DNA of 25,844 nucleotides from assembly GCA_038198445.1 (NCBI GenBank), contig JBBPZZ010000136.1, positions 1 through 25,844 of the forward strand, given 5' to 3'. Within the stretch, counting starts at the first letter, position 1; each line of letters opens with the position of its first letter. This document shows, in pieces, positions 16,205 through 24,276 of this stretch. The notes below the pieces were generated by a model. That model saw nothing but the letters and a program-made list of their open reading frames with translations. It had not been told where the DNA came from and did not search any database. Source of the stretch: JACDDK01 sp038198445. Lineage in GTDB: Bacteria; Actinomycetota; Rubrobacteria; Rubrobacterales; Rubrobacteraceae. Made by a program: the position numbers and the translations under genes.

Positions 16205-18097
16205 CTAGCGAGCCTGAATACCAAGCGTCAGATGTCCTCGCGAGTCCATGCGGGCGTTCGGCGCCAGGTCGGGATGGGAGATGTCCGACGGTTCGTCGCC
16301 GGTGCCTGTCAGGTAGACCCGCGGCTCTTCGACACCCTCGGTCGGGTCCGAGACGTAGCGGCGCCAGGCCATGTCTCCCCAAATAAAGGTGAGAATTGGC
16401 TTGCCCGCGGCGTCGCCGTTGACTCCGGCGTGGACTCGGGGCAGTCCGAGGGCCCTGGACATAGAGGCAACCGTGCGGGTATGATCGCTCGCGTTGAACA
16501 ATGCAAGGCCTGCCCTCAGCCGATGCTCTGGGTCAGAGAGCCTTGCTAGCTCTCGCCGCGTATTCCGCAACTCTTCGGAGTTCCGAAGGTTTTCCTGCTG
16601 GGCTACGCGCAATCTCTCCTCCAGGTCCTGTATCCGCTCCTCGGCGAGGATGCTCTGCGCTTCGAGCTCCGCGAGACGGTCGGTGGTGTCGCCTTCGGAC
16701 GCTTCTTCCCGTTCGCGGTCTCTATCAAGGCCCGGAAACTCTCCGTGTTCCGTCCGAGCCCGCAGATTTGCAAGGTCCCGCTCAAGGTTTTCACTCGTCG
16801 CCTCGGATTGTCTTAGCGAATCTTCCAACTCGTGAATACGGTTTACGAGGTTCGAAGCTTCTTCTCCAAACCGCTCCGTCACGCGTTCGAGATCTCTTTC
16901 GGCTTCGGTCTTCCGCGCGAGACGCTGGTCCGCGAGCTCCTTGAGCCGGACGGTGTAGGCTTGGGTCTCGGAATCGCGCTGGATTTTCAACCCCTCGATT
17001 CGCTCCTCTAGCGCCCAGGTCTCGGATTTCCGCCGCTCGTCTTCGGCTACGAGGCGCTCCTCGTACTCTCGCCGGAGCCGTGCCGTTTCCTCTTCGTGGC
17101 GCGCCCGCAGCGCGTGGTTGTCGGCCTCTCGCTGGGCCTGAAGCGCGGAGAGCCTGCGTTCCGCCGATTCATCCGCTTCCGTCAGCCGGGCGGCCTGGGC
17201 GCGGCGGAGGTCCCGCTCCCGCTTCTCGGCGAGTTTCTTGATCTCTCGCAGTTCCTTTCCGCGAAGCTCGTCGGCCTCGCGGGACCTTCGCGCTATCTCC
17301 TCGCGGAGCGAGTCGATCTCGCTCTGCTGAGTCTCCACAACGGCCTGATAGTCTTTCTGTAGCTCCAGCTCCCGGCCCGCCGAAGCGCTCCGGATAGCCT
17401 GAAGCGACGCGTCCTGGCTCTCGCTCGCCGTCCGGCGCTCCTCGGCGAGATGCCGCTCGAACGACTCTTTGAGAGACCTCTGGATCTCTCCGCGCTCCTC
17501 CTCGGCTTCCCGGCGAATCGCTTCGAGCTCGGCCTTGTGACGCTCCTCCTGATCCCGGTAGCTCTCGCGGAGCTTCTCCTCCCATTCCTTGGAGGACGTC
17601 TTGATCGCCTCGATCTCCGTGTTGTGGCGTTCTTCCAACGCCTCCCGTTCCCGACGAATCTCTTCTTTTAGGGTTACGAAGCGTTCTTCGGAGGTAGCGG
17701 CGGCGACATCCTGCCGGCGTTGCTCCTCGAGGTCCCGGCGTAACGCCGCCAGCTCGTTGATGTGCTGGTTGCGAAGCTGTAGCTGCTCGTTTGATTGCTG
17801 AATGTGCTGGTCATTCAGTTCCCCGCGAAGCCGGGAGATTTCTTCCTCGGACCCGCCCGGCGCGCTATAGCGGTCTTCGAGCGCGCGTTCGCGCGCGGCG
17901 ACTTCCTGCTGGGCCGCCTTCAGGGCTATGCTCGCCTGTTCGAGGTCCTGGCGGAGGTTTATCACCTCTTCTTCCAGACTCTCTATAAGGGCGCCCGCGG
18001 CCTCCATCTGCTCCGAGATCTCACCAACGGGGTCGCGCCCCTCTTCACGGGACTCGCCGCTCACCTTCGCCTTTTCTTCGGAGTTCAAGTCACCCAA
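16205..18097 (-). CDS. Very long coiled-coil protein with a small C-terminal domain
   Basis: A 630-residue soluble protein. Residues about 25-520 are almost entirely heptad-type, Glu/Arg/Leu/Ala-rich coiled coil with few Pro, an architecture of bacterial filament-forming or scaffold proteins (FilP/Scy-like, DivIVA-like). The family is not recognisable by motif. The last about 109 residues (522-630) differ sharply: they include RAGLALFNASDHTRTVASMSR, PRVHAGVNGD, LTFIWGDMAWRRYVSDP and EPRVYLTG, a compact alpha/beta-looking domain that I cannot assign. No signal peptide or membrane segment is present, so it is probably cytosolic. The TTG start has GGGGGA eight bases upstream; an alternative TTG at 18088 is preceded by TAGAAT eight bases away. 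It is on the opposite strand to its left neighbour and 178 bases downstream of the fur-type gene. Confidence 0.8.
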   Translation of the reverse strand: MGDLNSEEKAKVSGESREEGRDPVGEISEQMEAAGALIESLEEEVINLRQDLEQASIALKAAQQEVAARERALEDRYSAPGGSEEEISRLRGELNDQHIQQSNEQLQLRNQHINELAALRRDLEEQRRQDVAAATSEERFVTLKEEIRREREALEERHNTEIEAIKTSSKEWEEKLRESYRDQEERHKAELEAIRREAEEERGEIQRSLKESFERHLAEERRTASESQDASLQAIRSASAGRELELQKDYQAVVETQQSEIDSLREEIARRSREADELRGKELREIKKLAEKRERDLRRAQAARLTEADESAERRLSALQAQREADNHALRARHEEETARLRREYEERLVAEDERRKSETWALEERIEGLKIQRDSETQAYTVRLKELADQRLARKTEAERDLERVTERFGEEASNLVNRIHELEDSLRQSEATSENLERDLANLRARTEHGEFPGLDRDREREEASEGDTTDRLAELEAQSILAEERIQDLEERLRVAQQENLRNSEELRNTRRELARLSDPEHRLRAGLALFNASDHTRTVASMSRALGLPRVHAGVNGDAAGKPILTFIWGDMAWRRYVSDPTEGVEEPRVYLTGTGDEPSDISHPDLAPNARMDSRGHLTLGIQAR

Positions 18098-18275
18098 TTC
18101 TAATATCCCCCGCTAAAAGCACGACTGCGGACCAGAGTAACCCTTATCAGGCTTCGGGTAAAGCGCCGGGCGCGCTTGCTACGCGCTTTCTTCGGAGGTC
18201 GGGTACATAGACCACGAATGTCTCTGATACCTCCGCCTCGCAATGCGCCTGCTTATCGGCGAGTATAGCTTTACC

Positions 18276-18719
18276 CTATAAGAGTTTCGCGCGCTCTTTA
18301 TCTTTTTTCCGGCAGGCAGGACATACGCCTTCAACCAACATCATCGTGTTGGTCACCTCATAAGCGGTGTTCTCTCGCAGCCGGGACTCCAGGTCGCCCA
18401 ACCCCACGCCGGGGATCTCCGATACCTCTCCACACTTTACGCAGCGGATATCCAGGTGGGGTTCGATGTTCAGGTCGTAGCGGGTCGGTGACTCCGACCA
18501 GTGCTTCGAGCCGATCACCCCGATCTCCTCCAGCACCGAAAGCGCCTGGTATACGGTGCCGAGTGCGACCCGCGGGTTTTTTCGCTTGACGGTCAGGTAC
18601 ACATCCTCCGCCGACGGGTGCCCCTTTGAATCCTTGAGCGCCTCCAGGACCGCGCGCCGCTGGGAGGTCAGAGTGTAGCCCGCCTGCCGGAACTGGTCCC
18701 GAATCTCCTGTTCCGTCAT
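18276..18719 (-). CDS. Fur/PerR family metal-dependent transcriptional regulator
   Basis: The 147-residue protein has the Fur fold. It starts with a winged-helix region (LTSQRRAVLEAL, then LGTVYQALSVLEEIGVI recognition helix at 53-69). The structural zinc site has two CxxC pairs, Cys93/Cys96 and Cys133/Cys136. Aligning by the cysteines with Bacillus subtilis PerR, the regulatory metal site positions are His34 (H37), Asp82 (D85), His88 (H91), Asp90 (H93) and Glu101 (D104). Asp at the H93 position and Glu at the D104 position make it Fur-like in metal affinity and peroxide response. Whether it senses iron, manganese, zinc or peroxide is open. The ATG is close to a 9-mer that is also half of the palindrome in front of the second Fur gene. 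It is divergent from SppA, 94 bases away. Confidence 0.88.
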   Translation of the reverse strand: MTEQEIRDQFRQAGYTLTSQRRAVLEALKDSKGHPSAEDVYLTVKRKNPRVALGTVYQALSVLEEIGVIGSKHWSESPTRYDLNIEPHLDIRCVKCGEVSEIPGVGLGDLESRLRENTAYEVTNTMMLVEGVCPACRKKDKERAKLL

Positions 18720-18741
18720 GCTAAAAACATCTTTGTAAGTC

Positions 18742-18762
18742 GATCAATAACCATTCCTGATC
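18742..18762. promoter_or_regulatory. Putative operator between the Fur-type gene and sppA
   Basis: GATCAATAA (18742-18750) is identical to the left part of the 7-1-7 palindrome at 25476-25490, and TGATC (18758-18762) is the inverse of its first five bases, 11 bases away. The site lies in the short divergent region and could control either gene. Confidence 0.35.
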
Positions 18763-18813
18763 TGAAGTTTATCACAAGGCATTTCCCGCGCCTCGGTGTA
18801 CCATTGGACGGAG

Positions 18814-20514
18814 ATGGCTTACGTTCTCATCACCCTGGTAAACGCCTGGCGCTTCTTGTGTAATGTGTTCGCGCGTCTCTTCAAGCGGCCCCCGGACTAC
18901 GTCTGGATCGAGGTGAGCGGCTCCCTACCCGAGTTCGAGCTTCCGACGAGTTTCCTCCGTCGCCGCCTCAGTCCCGGAGCTCCCTCCATCAGCCTTGAGG
19001 CCCTGCGCGAACGGCTAGACAGGATCTCATCAGACGGCCGCGCAAAGGGCATAGCCTTGCGTATCCGGAACCTGGACGCCGATTGGACCGTACTGGAGGA
19101 GGTCCGCTCCGAGCTTGCCCGCTTCCGGCAACGCGGCGGACGCTCCATCGCTTACCTCCTGGAACCAGATACCCGGTCTTACTACCTGGCCTGCGCCGCG
19201 GACGAGGTCTACGCAACTCCTCTCAGCACCATAAATGTCACCGGAATCCGCGCCCGGGTGAACTTCTTGAAAGACGCCCTGAACCACGTCGGTGTCGAAG
19301 CGGAGGTCGTCGCCGTCTCGCCGTACAAGTCCGCTGGCGACACCTTCGTCCGCAACGATTTCTCCAAAGAGTCCCGCGAACAGACCGAGCGTCTGCTCGA
19401 GCGGCGGTACGCCACCCTCGTGGATGCGGTAGCCAGCGGGAGGGATCTCTCTCCTGAGGAAGTTCGGGAGAAGATAGATCTGGCTCCCTACACGGCCTCC
19501 AGCGCCGTGACGGAGGGTCTCATTGACGGCGTCTGTTACGAGGACGAGCTTCCTGGAAAACTCGGAGCGAATAGCGAGCAAGCGAAGCTCGCGGAGTGGG
19601 ATGCGGCCAGAGGCGCATTACGGATGCCGTACCGGAAACGGGCGCAGCGGGTAGTCGGAATGGTAAGGCTTTCTGGCGCCATAGTACGCGGCAAGAGCCG
19701 CAAACTGCCGGTACCATTGCCGCTGCTCGGAGGGGAGCAGGCGGGAGATGAGTCGGTGGTAGCCGCGCTGCGAGTTGCGGAGAAGGACCGGCGGGTAGCG
19801 GCAATCCTGTTCCACGTAGATTCACGCGGAGGAGACGCGTTGGCTTCGGATTTGATCTGGCGCGAGGTCCAACGCATTCGCGAGAAGAAACCCGTCGTCG
19901 TGTTGATGGGCGCGGCGGCGGCTTCGGGCGGCTACTACGTCTCCGCGGCGGCGCACTACATCGTGGCCCGCGAGAATACGGTAACCGGTTCCATCGGCGT
20001 CATCCTCATCCGGCCAACCACGGCGAGTCTCTTCGGCAAGCTCGGCGTCAACCCCGTGACGGTCGAACGCGGAGCGCGCTCGGGCATCCTGGATACCAGC
20101 CATAAGCCCGACGCGGACGAACTCGGGGTCTTGAAAGGACAGATCCAACACATATACAGCGAGTTCAAAGATCGTGTCTCTCGCGGCAGAGAGATAGACC
20201 TCGACGCCCTCGACAGCATCTCCGGCGGCCGCGTGTGGACCGGCTCCGAGGCGCGCGAAAGGGGATTGGTGGATGAAATAGGAGGTTACCGCGTAGCTCT
20301 TCGCAAGGCCCTGGACCTCGGTGGAATCGAGGAGGAGACGCCGGAGACGCTGGTCAAGATCTCACCGCCACGCAATGCGCGTCCCGCGCCCGGAAATCCC
20401 GTCGAGGCTGCCCACGACGCCGTGGAGGTCATGAAAGTAGCCGTATCAGAGTTGCGGACCCCAAATATTTGGGCCGTCTCCGCTTACGATATTTCCGACG
20501 GTTCGGGCGGCTGA
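18814..20514 (+). CDS. sppA: Signal peptide peptidase SppA (67K-type, tandem domains)
   Basis: A serine/lysine membrane protease of about 566 residues that degrades cleaved signal peptides. A hydrophobic segment near the N-terminus (YVLITLVNAWRFLCNVFARLF) is the likely anchor. The two ClpP-like domains carry the catalytic pair: Lys172 in SPYKSAGDTF and Ser371 in GAAAASGGYYVSAAAHY, about 199 residues apart as in E. coli SppA (K209/S409). The later VTGSIGVI and VDEIGGY segments are also typical. I chose ATG 18814 over the GTG at 18796: a -10-like TACCAT (18799-18804) lies nine bases upstream, as in other leaderless genes here, and neither start has a usable Shine-Dalgarno. The gene is followed by an MFS transporter. 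Domain order and length are complete. Confidence 0.88.
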   Translation: MAYVLITLVNAWRFLCNVFARLFKRPPDYVWIEVSGSLPEFELPTSFLRRRLSPGAPSISLEALRERLDRISSDGRAKGIALRIRNLDADWTVLEEVRSELARFRQRGGRSIAYLLEPDTRSYYLACAADEVYATPLSTINVTGIRARVNFLKDALNHVGVEAEVVAVSPYKSAGDTFVRNDFSKESREQTERLLERRYATLVDAVASGRDLSPEEVREKIDLAPYTASSAVTEGLIDGVCYEDELPGKLGANSEQAKLAEWDAARGALRMPYRKRAQRVVGMVRLSGAIVRGKSRKLPVPLPLLGGEQAGDESVVAALRVAEKDRRVAAILFHVDSRGGDALASDLIWREVQRIREKKPVVVLMGAAAASGGYYVSAAAHYIVARENTVTGSIGVILIRPTTASLFGKLGVNPVTVERGARSGILDTSHKPDADELGVLKGQIQHIYSEFKDRVSRGREIDLDALDSISGGRVWTGSEARERGLVDEIGGYRVALRKALDLGGIEEETPETLVKISPPRNARPAPGNPVEAAHDAVEVMKVAVSELRTPNIWAVSAYDISDGSGG

Positions 20515-20576
20515 TAGTATTTCTGGTCTCTGGACGTATAACCCGTCGACCTCCGAAAAGAGTAATTTTGGAAGCT

Positions 20577-21749
20577 GTGGTGAATAAGAGCGTCGACAAA
20601 CGGGCCATGTCGGTCCTCTCCGCCGGTCACCTGTTCACGGACCTCAACCAGGGAGCCGTCGCCGCCCTGATTCCGTTCCTCGTGGCCGAGCGAGGGCTTT
20701 CGCTCGCGGCGGCCGGTGTACTGGTGCTGGCGGCTACCGTTAGCTCCTCTGTCGTGCAACCGCTCTTCGGGGTCTTCTCTGACACCCGGCCGCTGCCGGC
20801 ATTGATGCCTCTAGGGGTACTCTTCGCCGGGGTGGGAATGGCGCTCGTTGGGATCTCGCCGAATTTCATCACGATCTTCCTGGTCGTGATCCTCAGCGGA
20901 CTTGGAGTCGCGGCCTTTCACCCGGAGTCCGCGCGCTTTGCGAACTATGTGTCGGGCTCCCGCCGGGCGCGGGGCATGAGCTTGTTCTCCGTCGGCGGCA
21001 ACGCCGGGTTCGCCCTCGGGCCGGTCGTCACCACCCCGCTCGTCCTGGCCTTCGGGCTTTCAGGGACACTCTTTCTAGCCATTCCCGCCGCCGTCATGGC
21101 GGGTATATTGTGCCTTGAACTTTCGCGGCTGCGCTCGTTTCAGCCCGCCGTCGCCGATGATGGAGGCGTGCGGCAGGCGGCCGTACGCGCGGAGGAGCAC
21201 TGGGGGCCTTTTGTCCGCATGATCGGGGTAGTAACCGTCCGCTCTTTCGTCTACTTCGGGCTGGTTACGTTCGTCGCGTCCTACTACGATCGGGTGCTGC
21301 ACACTTCCACGGCGCTCGGGAACGCCGCGCTTACGGTCATGCTGTCCGGCGGGGCGTTGGGGACATTGCTCATGGGACCCCTCGCCGACAGGTTCGGACG
21401 CCGCACGGTCCTGGGCGTTTCGATGCTCCTCATGGCGCCGCTCATCTTCGCGTTTACCTTTTTAGGACCGATTGCGGGCATGGCGCTTCTCGGGGTCATC
21501 GGCGCGGTGACCGTCGGGACCTTCGGCGTCACGGTCGTCATGGGCCAGGAGTATCTGCCCGGACGGATCGGGCTGGCCGCCGGGATTACGATGGGTCTCT
21601 CCATCGGCCTCGGTGGCGCGGGAGCGCCGATCTTCGGCGCCGTCGCCGACGATTATGGTCTCTCGACGGCTATTCTCGTCATGGCGACGCTGCCATTAAT
21701 CGGACTGCTGCTCACGTTCACCCTTCCTGGCAAGACCTCGAAGATGTAA
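20577..21749 (+). CDS. MFS transporter (fosmidomycin-resistance-type)
   Basis: A 12-helix major facilitator of about 390 residues. The start region LSAGHLFTDLNQGAVAALIPFLVAERGLS is the signature of the fosmidomycin-resistance (Fsr-like) branch, and MFS-A type loop GPLADRFGRRTVLG (between helices 8 and 9) is present. The substrate is unknown; drug or metabolite efflux is plausible. I place the start at GTG 20577 (GTG at 20580 is equivalent), because family members begin just before LSAGHLF. The frame is open upstream to an ATG at 20469 inside sppA, but that adds 36 basic, non-conserved residues. Both proposed starts have a poor ribosome binding site (GGAA). The 62-base gap after sppA includes TATAAC (20537-20542), a possible own promoter. 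Confidence 0.85.
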   Translation: MVNKSVDKRAMSVLSAGHLFTDLNQGAVAALIPFLVAERGLSLAAAGVLVLAATVSSSVVQPLFGVFSDTRPLPALMPLGVLFAGVGMALVGISPNFITIFLVVILSGLGVAAFHPESARFANYVSGSRRARGMSLFSVGGNAGFALGPVVTTPLVLAFGLSGTLFLAIPAAVMAGILCLELSRLRSFQPAVADDGGVRQAAVRAEEHWGPFVRMIGVVTVRSFVYFGLVTFVASYYDRVLHTSTALGNAALTVMLSGGALGTLLMGPLADRFGRRTVLGVSMLLMAPLIFAFTFLGPIAGMALLGVIGAVTVGTFGVTVVMGQEYLPGRIGLAAGITMGLSIGLGGAGAPIFGAVADDYGLSTAILVMATLPLIGLLLTFTLPGKTSKM

Positions 21750-21828
21750 TAGAAATACTAGCCTGTCCCGCCGATGCGGATATTATTGTTTCCATGCGAG
21801 TGCGTTTAAACAGGAGTTCTGATCGGCC

Positions 21829-24264
21829 TTGAGGGCTTTTGACTTTCTCGGAGCGTTCACCTACCGCCGCCGATGGCTGATCCTGATCCTCTGGGGCGCG
21901 TTGCTGATCGGCAGCGCCATCCTCGCCCCGCAACTCTCCGGGCGGCTCAAGGGCGGCGGCTTCGAAGGCTCCGGCTCGGAAGCCGAGCGGGTGCAGAGCC
22001 TGATGGTGGACGAATTCGGCGTCTCTCCCGCCACCCTGACCATCGTCTTCGAAAGCAAAGACCAATCCGCCCGTAGCGAGGCGTTCCAGAAGGCCGAGGA
22101 TAAAGCTCTCGCACAGGTGCGCGAGATGCCCGAGGCGCGCTACGTTACCACCTACGCCGACACCAAAGACTCGCGCTTCATCTCCGAGGACGGTAAGAAG
22201 TCCTACGCCGTCATCGGCTTCAACATCTCCATAGACGACACCCGAGCCGCCGTGGACGAGGTGCGCGGCAAGGTTCGCTCCGAGGACCTCAAGACCTACG
22301 TGACAGGCGCTCCGGCCGTCTATCAAGACCTCGAAACGGCCAGCAACCAGGACATAGAGCGCGCCGAGAAGTATGCTTTCCCGTTCGCGCTAATCATCCT
22401 CGTGCTCGCCTTCGGCACCGTCGTCGCGGCCGGTGTCCCGGTCCTGATCGGGGGCGTCAGCGTCGTGACCACGCTCGCCGCTCTCTACTTCGTCGCGGGC
22501 TCCTACGATATGTCCGTTTTTGTGCTGACCCTCTCGACGATGCTCGGGCTGGGACTCGGTATAGACTACGCGCTGTTCGCCGTCAGCCGGTTCAGAGAGG
22601 AACTGGAGAATTACTCTGTACAGGAGTCGGTGCAGCGGATGGTGTCTACCGCGGGCCGCTCCATATTCTTCTCCGGTTCGGCGGTGCTGGTCGGGCTTTC
22701 GGGGTTGTTGTTCTTCCCCTTCATGTTCATGCGCTCTATCGGGACGGCGGGTGTGATCGTCGTCTTCGTCTCCGTCTCCGCCGCCCTTACCCTGTTGCCA
22801 GCTTTTCTGAGCGTGCTCGGTCACCGGGTTAACGCGCTCTCCGTCCGGCGCGGACGCGTCGCGCCTGGCGCTAGGTTCTGGAGCTGGAGCGCGGAGGTCG
22901 TAATGCGCCATCCGGTGATCGTCATCCTGATGGTCGCGGCTCTCCTTGCCGCGCTTCTCTTCCCGGTCTCCCACATGAAGATCGGCATCCCGGAAGCGAG
23001 CGTCCTGCCGATCAAGTACGAATCCCGCGCCGGAGACGACATCCTCAAGAAGGATTTCGATTACGCGAGCCTGACCCCGATGGACGTTGTCGCCACGGTC
23101 CCGCGAGACCCGCTGAGCGCCCAGGGGCTCACCAACATTAGAGACCTGGGAGACCGGGTCCAGCGTACTTATGGCATCGACAGCGTCGAGAACATCTACA
23201 CGGTCGGGGAGAAAGCCGCGGGCGAATACGCCAGTAAAGTCGCGCAGGCGCGGAAGGAAGGCAAAGCCAAGGCCGATCGCCAGGTGGACGAAGCCGTGAA
23301 GCAGAAACTAGCGGATCTGAAGTCACGGTACGGCGCCCTTCCGCCCGACGCCGAGGCAAGAGTACGCGCCGAAGCCAACAAGCGCGCCGCGAAGGAACTG
23401 GACCGCAAGCTACCCACGCTCCCGGATGGCGTCTCTTCCAGCGGAAAGGTAACGCCCGAAGGCGTCGCAAATTTCTTGAAGCTGTCGGAGGCAAGGAAGT
23501 CGAAGGACATGCAGGACGCTCTGGACGCTTACGTAGCGAAGGACAGGACGCTTCTGCAGGTGACGACGAAAGATAATCCATACACCGAAAAGGCCCGCGC
23601 AACCGTCGCCAGGGTCCGGGCCGTGAACGCTCCGGAGGGCATGACGTTCCTCGTGGGGGGCCTCTCCGCCGGTCAGAGGGATTTCATCTCCAGCGTCTAC
23701 GGCAAAGCGCCCTATGCCGCGGCGTTTGTTTTGGGCGTAACCTATCTCATCCTGCTGTTCACGTTCCGCTCCGTCTTCATCCCGCTTAAGGCGGTGATAG
23801 TCAACGTCCTTAGCCTGACGGCGAGCTTCGGGGCGATGGTCTTCGTGTTCCAGGACGGCCACCTCTCCGGCATCCTTGACTTCACGCCGCTCGGGTTCGT
23901 GGACGCCACGCTACCCATACTCATGTTCTCCACCATCGTCGGGGTCTCGATGGACTACGAGGTCTTCCTGCTCTCCCGCATCAGAGAGGCATATGAGAAC
24001 GGGGATTCGAACACGGCCAGCGTCGCCAAGGGTCTGGTTTCGACGGCGGGTATCATAACCTCGGCGGCGGCCATTATTATCGTGGTGACCGGTGCATTCG
24101 CGTTTACCGGCATCGTCCTCACCAAAGCCGTGGGCCTGGGGCTGGCCGTAGCGGTCTTCGTGGATGCGACGATCATCCGCGTCCTGCTCGTCCCCGCAAC
24201 CATGCGGATTCTGGGCGACTGGAACTGGTGGCCCGGTGGCCGCAAGCGGACGTTCAAGGCCTAG
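21829..24264 (+). CDS. MMPL family RND-type transporter
   Basis: An 811-residue exporter with the twofold RND plan: TM1 (about 16-35), a first extracytoplasmic domain, helices 2-6 (about 185-330), a second large extracytoplasmic domain (about 380-620) rich in Lys/Ala coiled-coil-like sequence, and helices 8-12. The proton-relay motifs are GLGLGIDYALFAVSRFREEL (about 237-256) and GVSMDYEVFLLSRIREAYE (about 704-722), each with the conserved Asp-Tyr pair. Family members move lipids, siderophores or drugs across the membrane; the substrate here is not deducible. The start is TTG 21829, forced by a stop codon nine bases upstream in frame; AGGAG (21812-21816) is 12 bases away. It converges with a lipoprotein gene with a 12-base gap between stop codons. 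Confidence 0.9.
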   Translation: MRAFDFLGAFTYRRRWLILILWGALLIGSAILAPQLSGRLKGGGFEGSGSEAERVQSLMVDEFGVSPATLTIVFESKDQSARSEAFQKAEDKALAQVREMPEARYVTTYADTKDSRFISEDGKKSYAVIGFNISIDDTRAAVDEVRGKVRSEDLKTYVTGAPAVYQDLETASNQDIERAEKYAFPFALIILVLAFGTVVAAGVPVLIGGVSVVTTLAALYFVAGSYDMSVFVLTLSTMLGLGLGIDYALFAVSRFREELENYSVQESVQRMVSTAGRSIFFSGSAVLVGLSGLLFFPFMFMRSIGTAGVIVVFVSVSAALTLLPAFLSVLGHRVNALSVRRGRVAPGARFWSWSAEVVMRHPVIVILMVAALLAALLFPVSHMKIGIPEASVLPIKYESRAGDDILKKDFDYASLTPMDVVATVPRDPLSAQGLTNIRDLGDRVQRTYGIDSVENIYTVGEKAAGEYASKVAQARKEGKAKADRQVDEAVKQKLADLKSRYGALPPDAEARVRAEANKRAAKELDRKLPTLPDGVSSSGKVTPEGVANFLKLSEARKSKDMQDALDAYVAKDRTLLQVTTKDNPYTEKARATVARVRAVNAPEGMTFLVGGLSAGQRDFISSVYGKAPYAAAFVLGVTYLILLFTFRSVFIPLKAVIVNVLSLTASFGAMVFVFQDGHLSGILDFTPLGFVDATLPILMFSTIVGVSMDYEVFLLSRIREAYENGDSNTASVAKGLVSTAGIITSAAAIIIVVTGAFAFTGIVLTKAVGLGLAVAVFVDATIIRVLLVPATMRILGDWNWWPGGRKRTFKA

Positions 24265-24276
24265 ACCGCTCCCGGC

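Noticed and set aside
20469..20576. Starting the MFS gene at the ATG inside sppA
   Set aside because: It adds 36 basic residues not seen in this transporter branch; the conserved region begins just after 20580.
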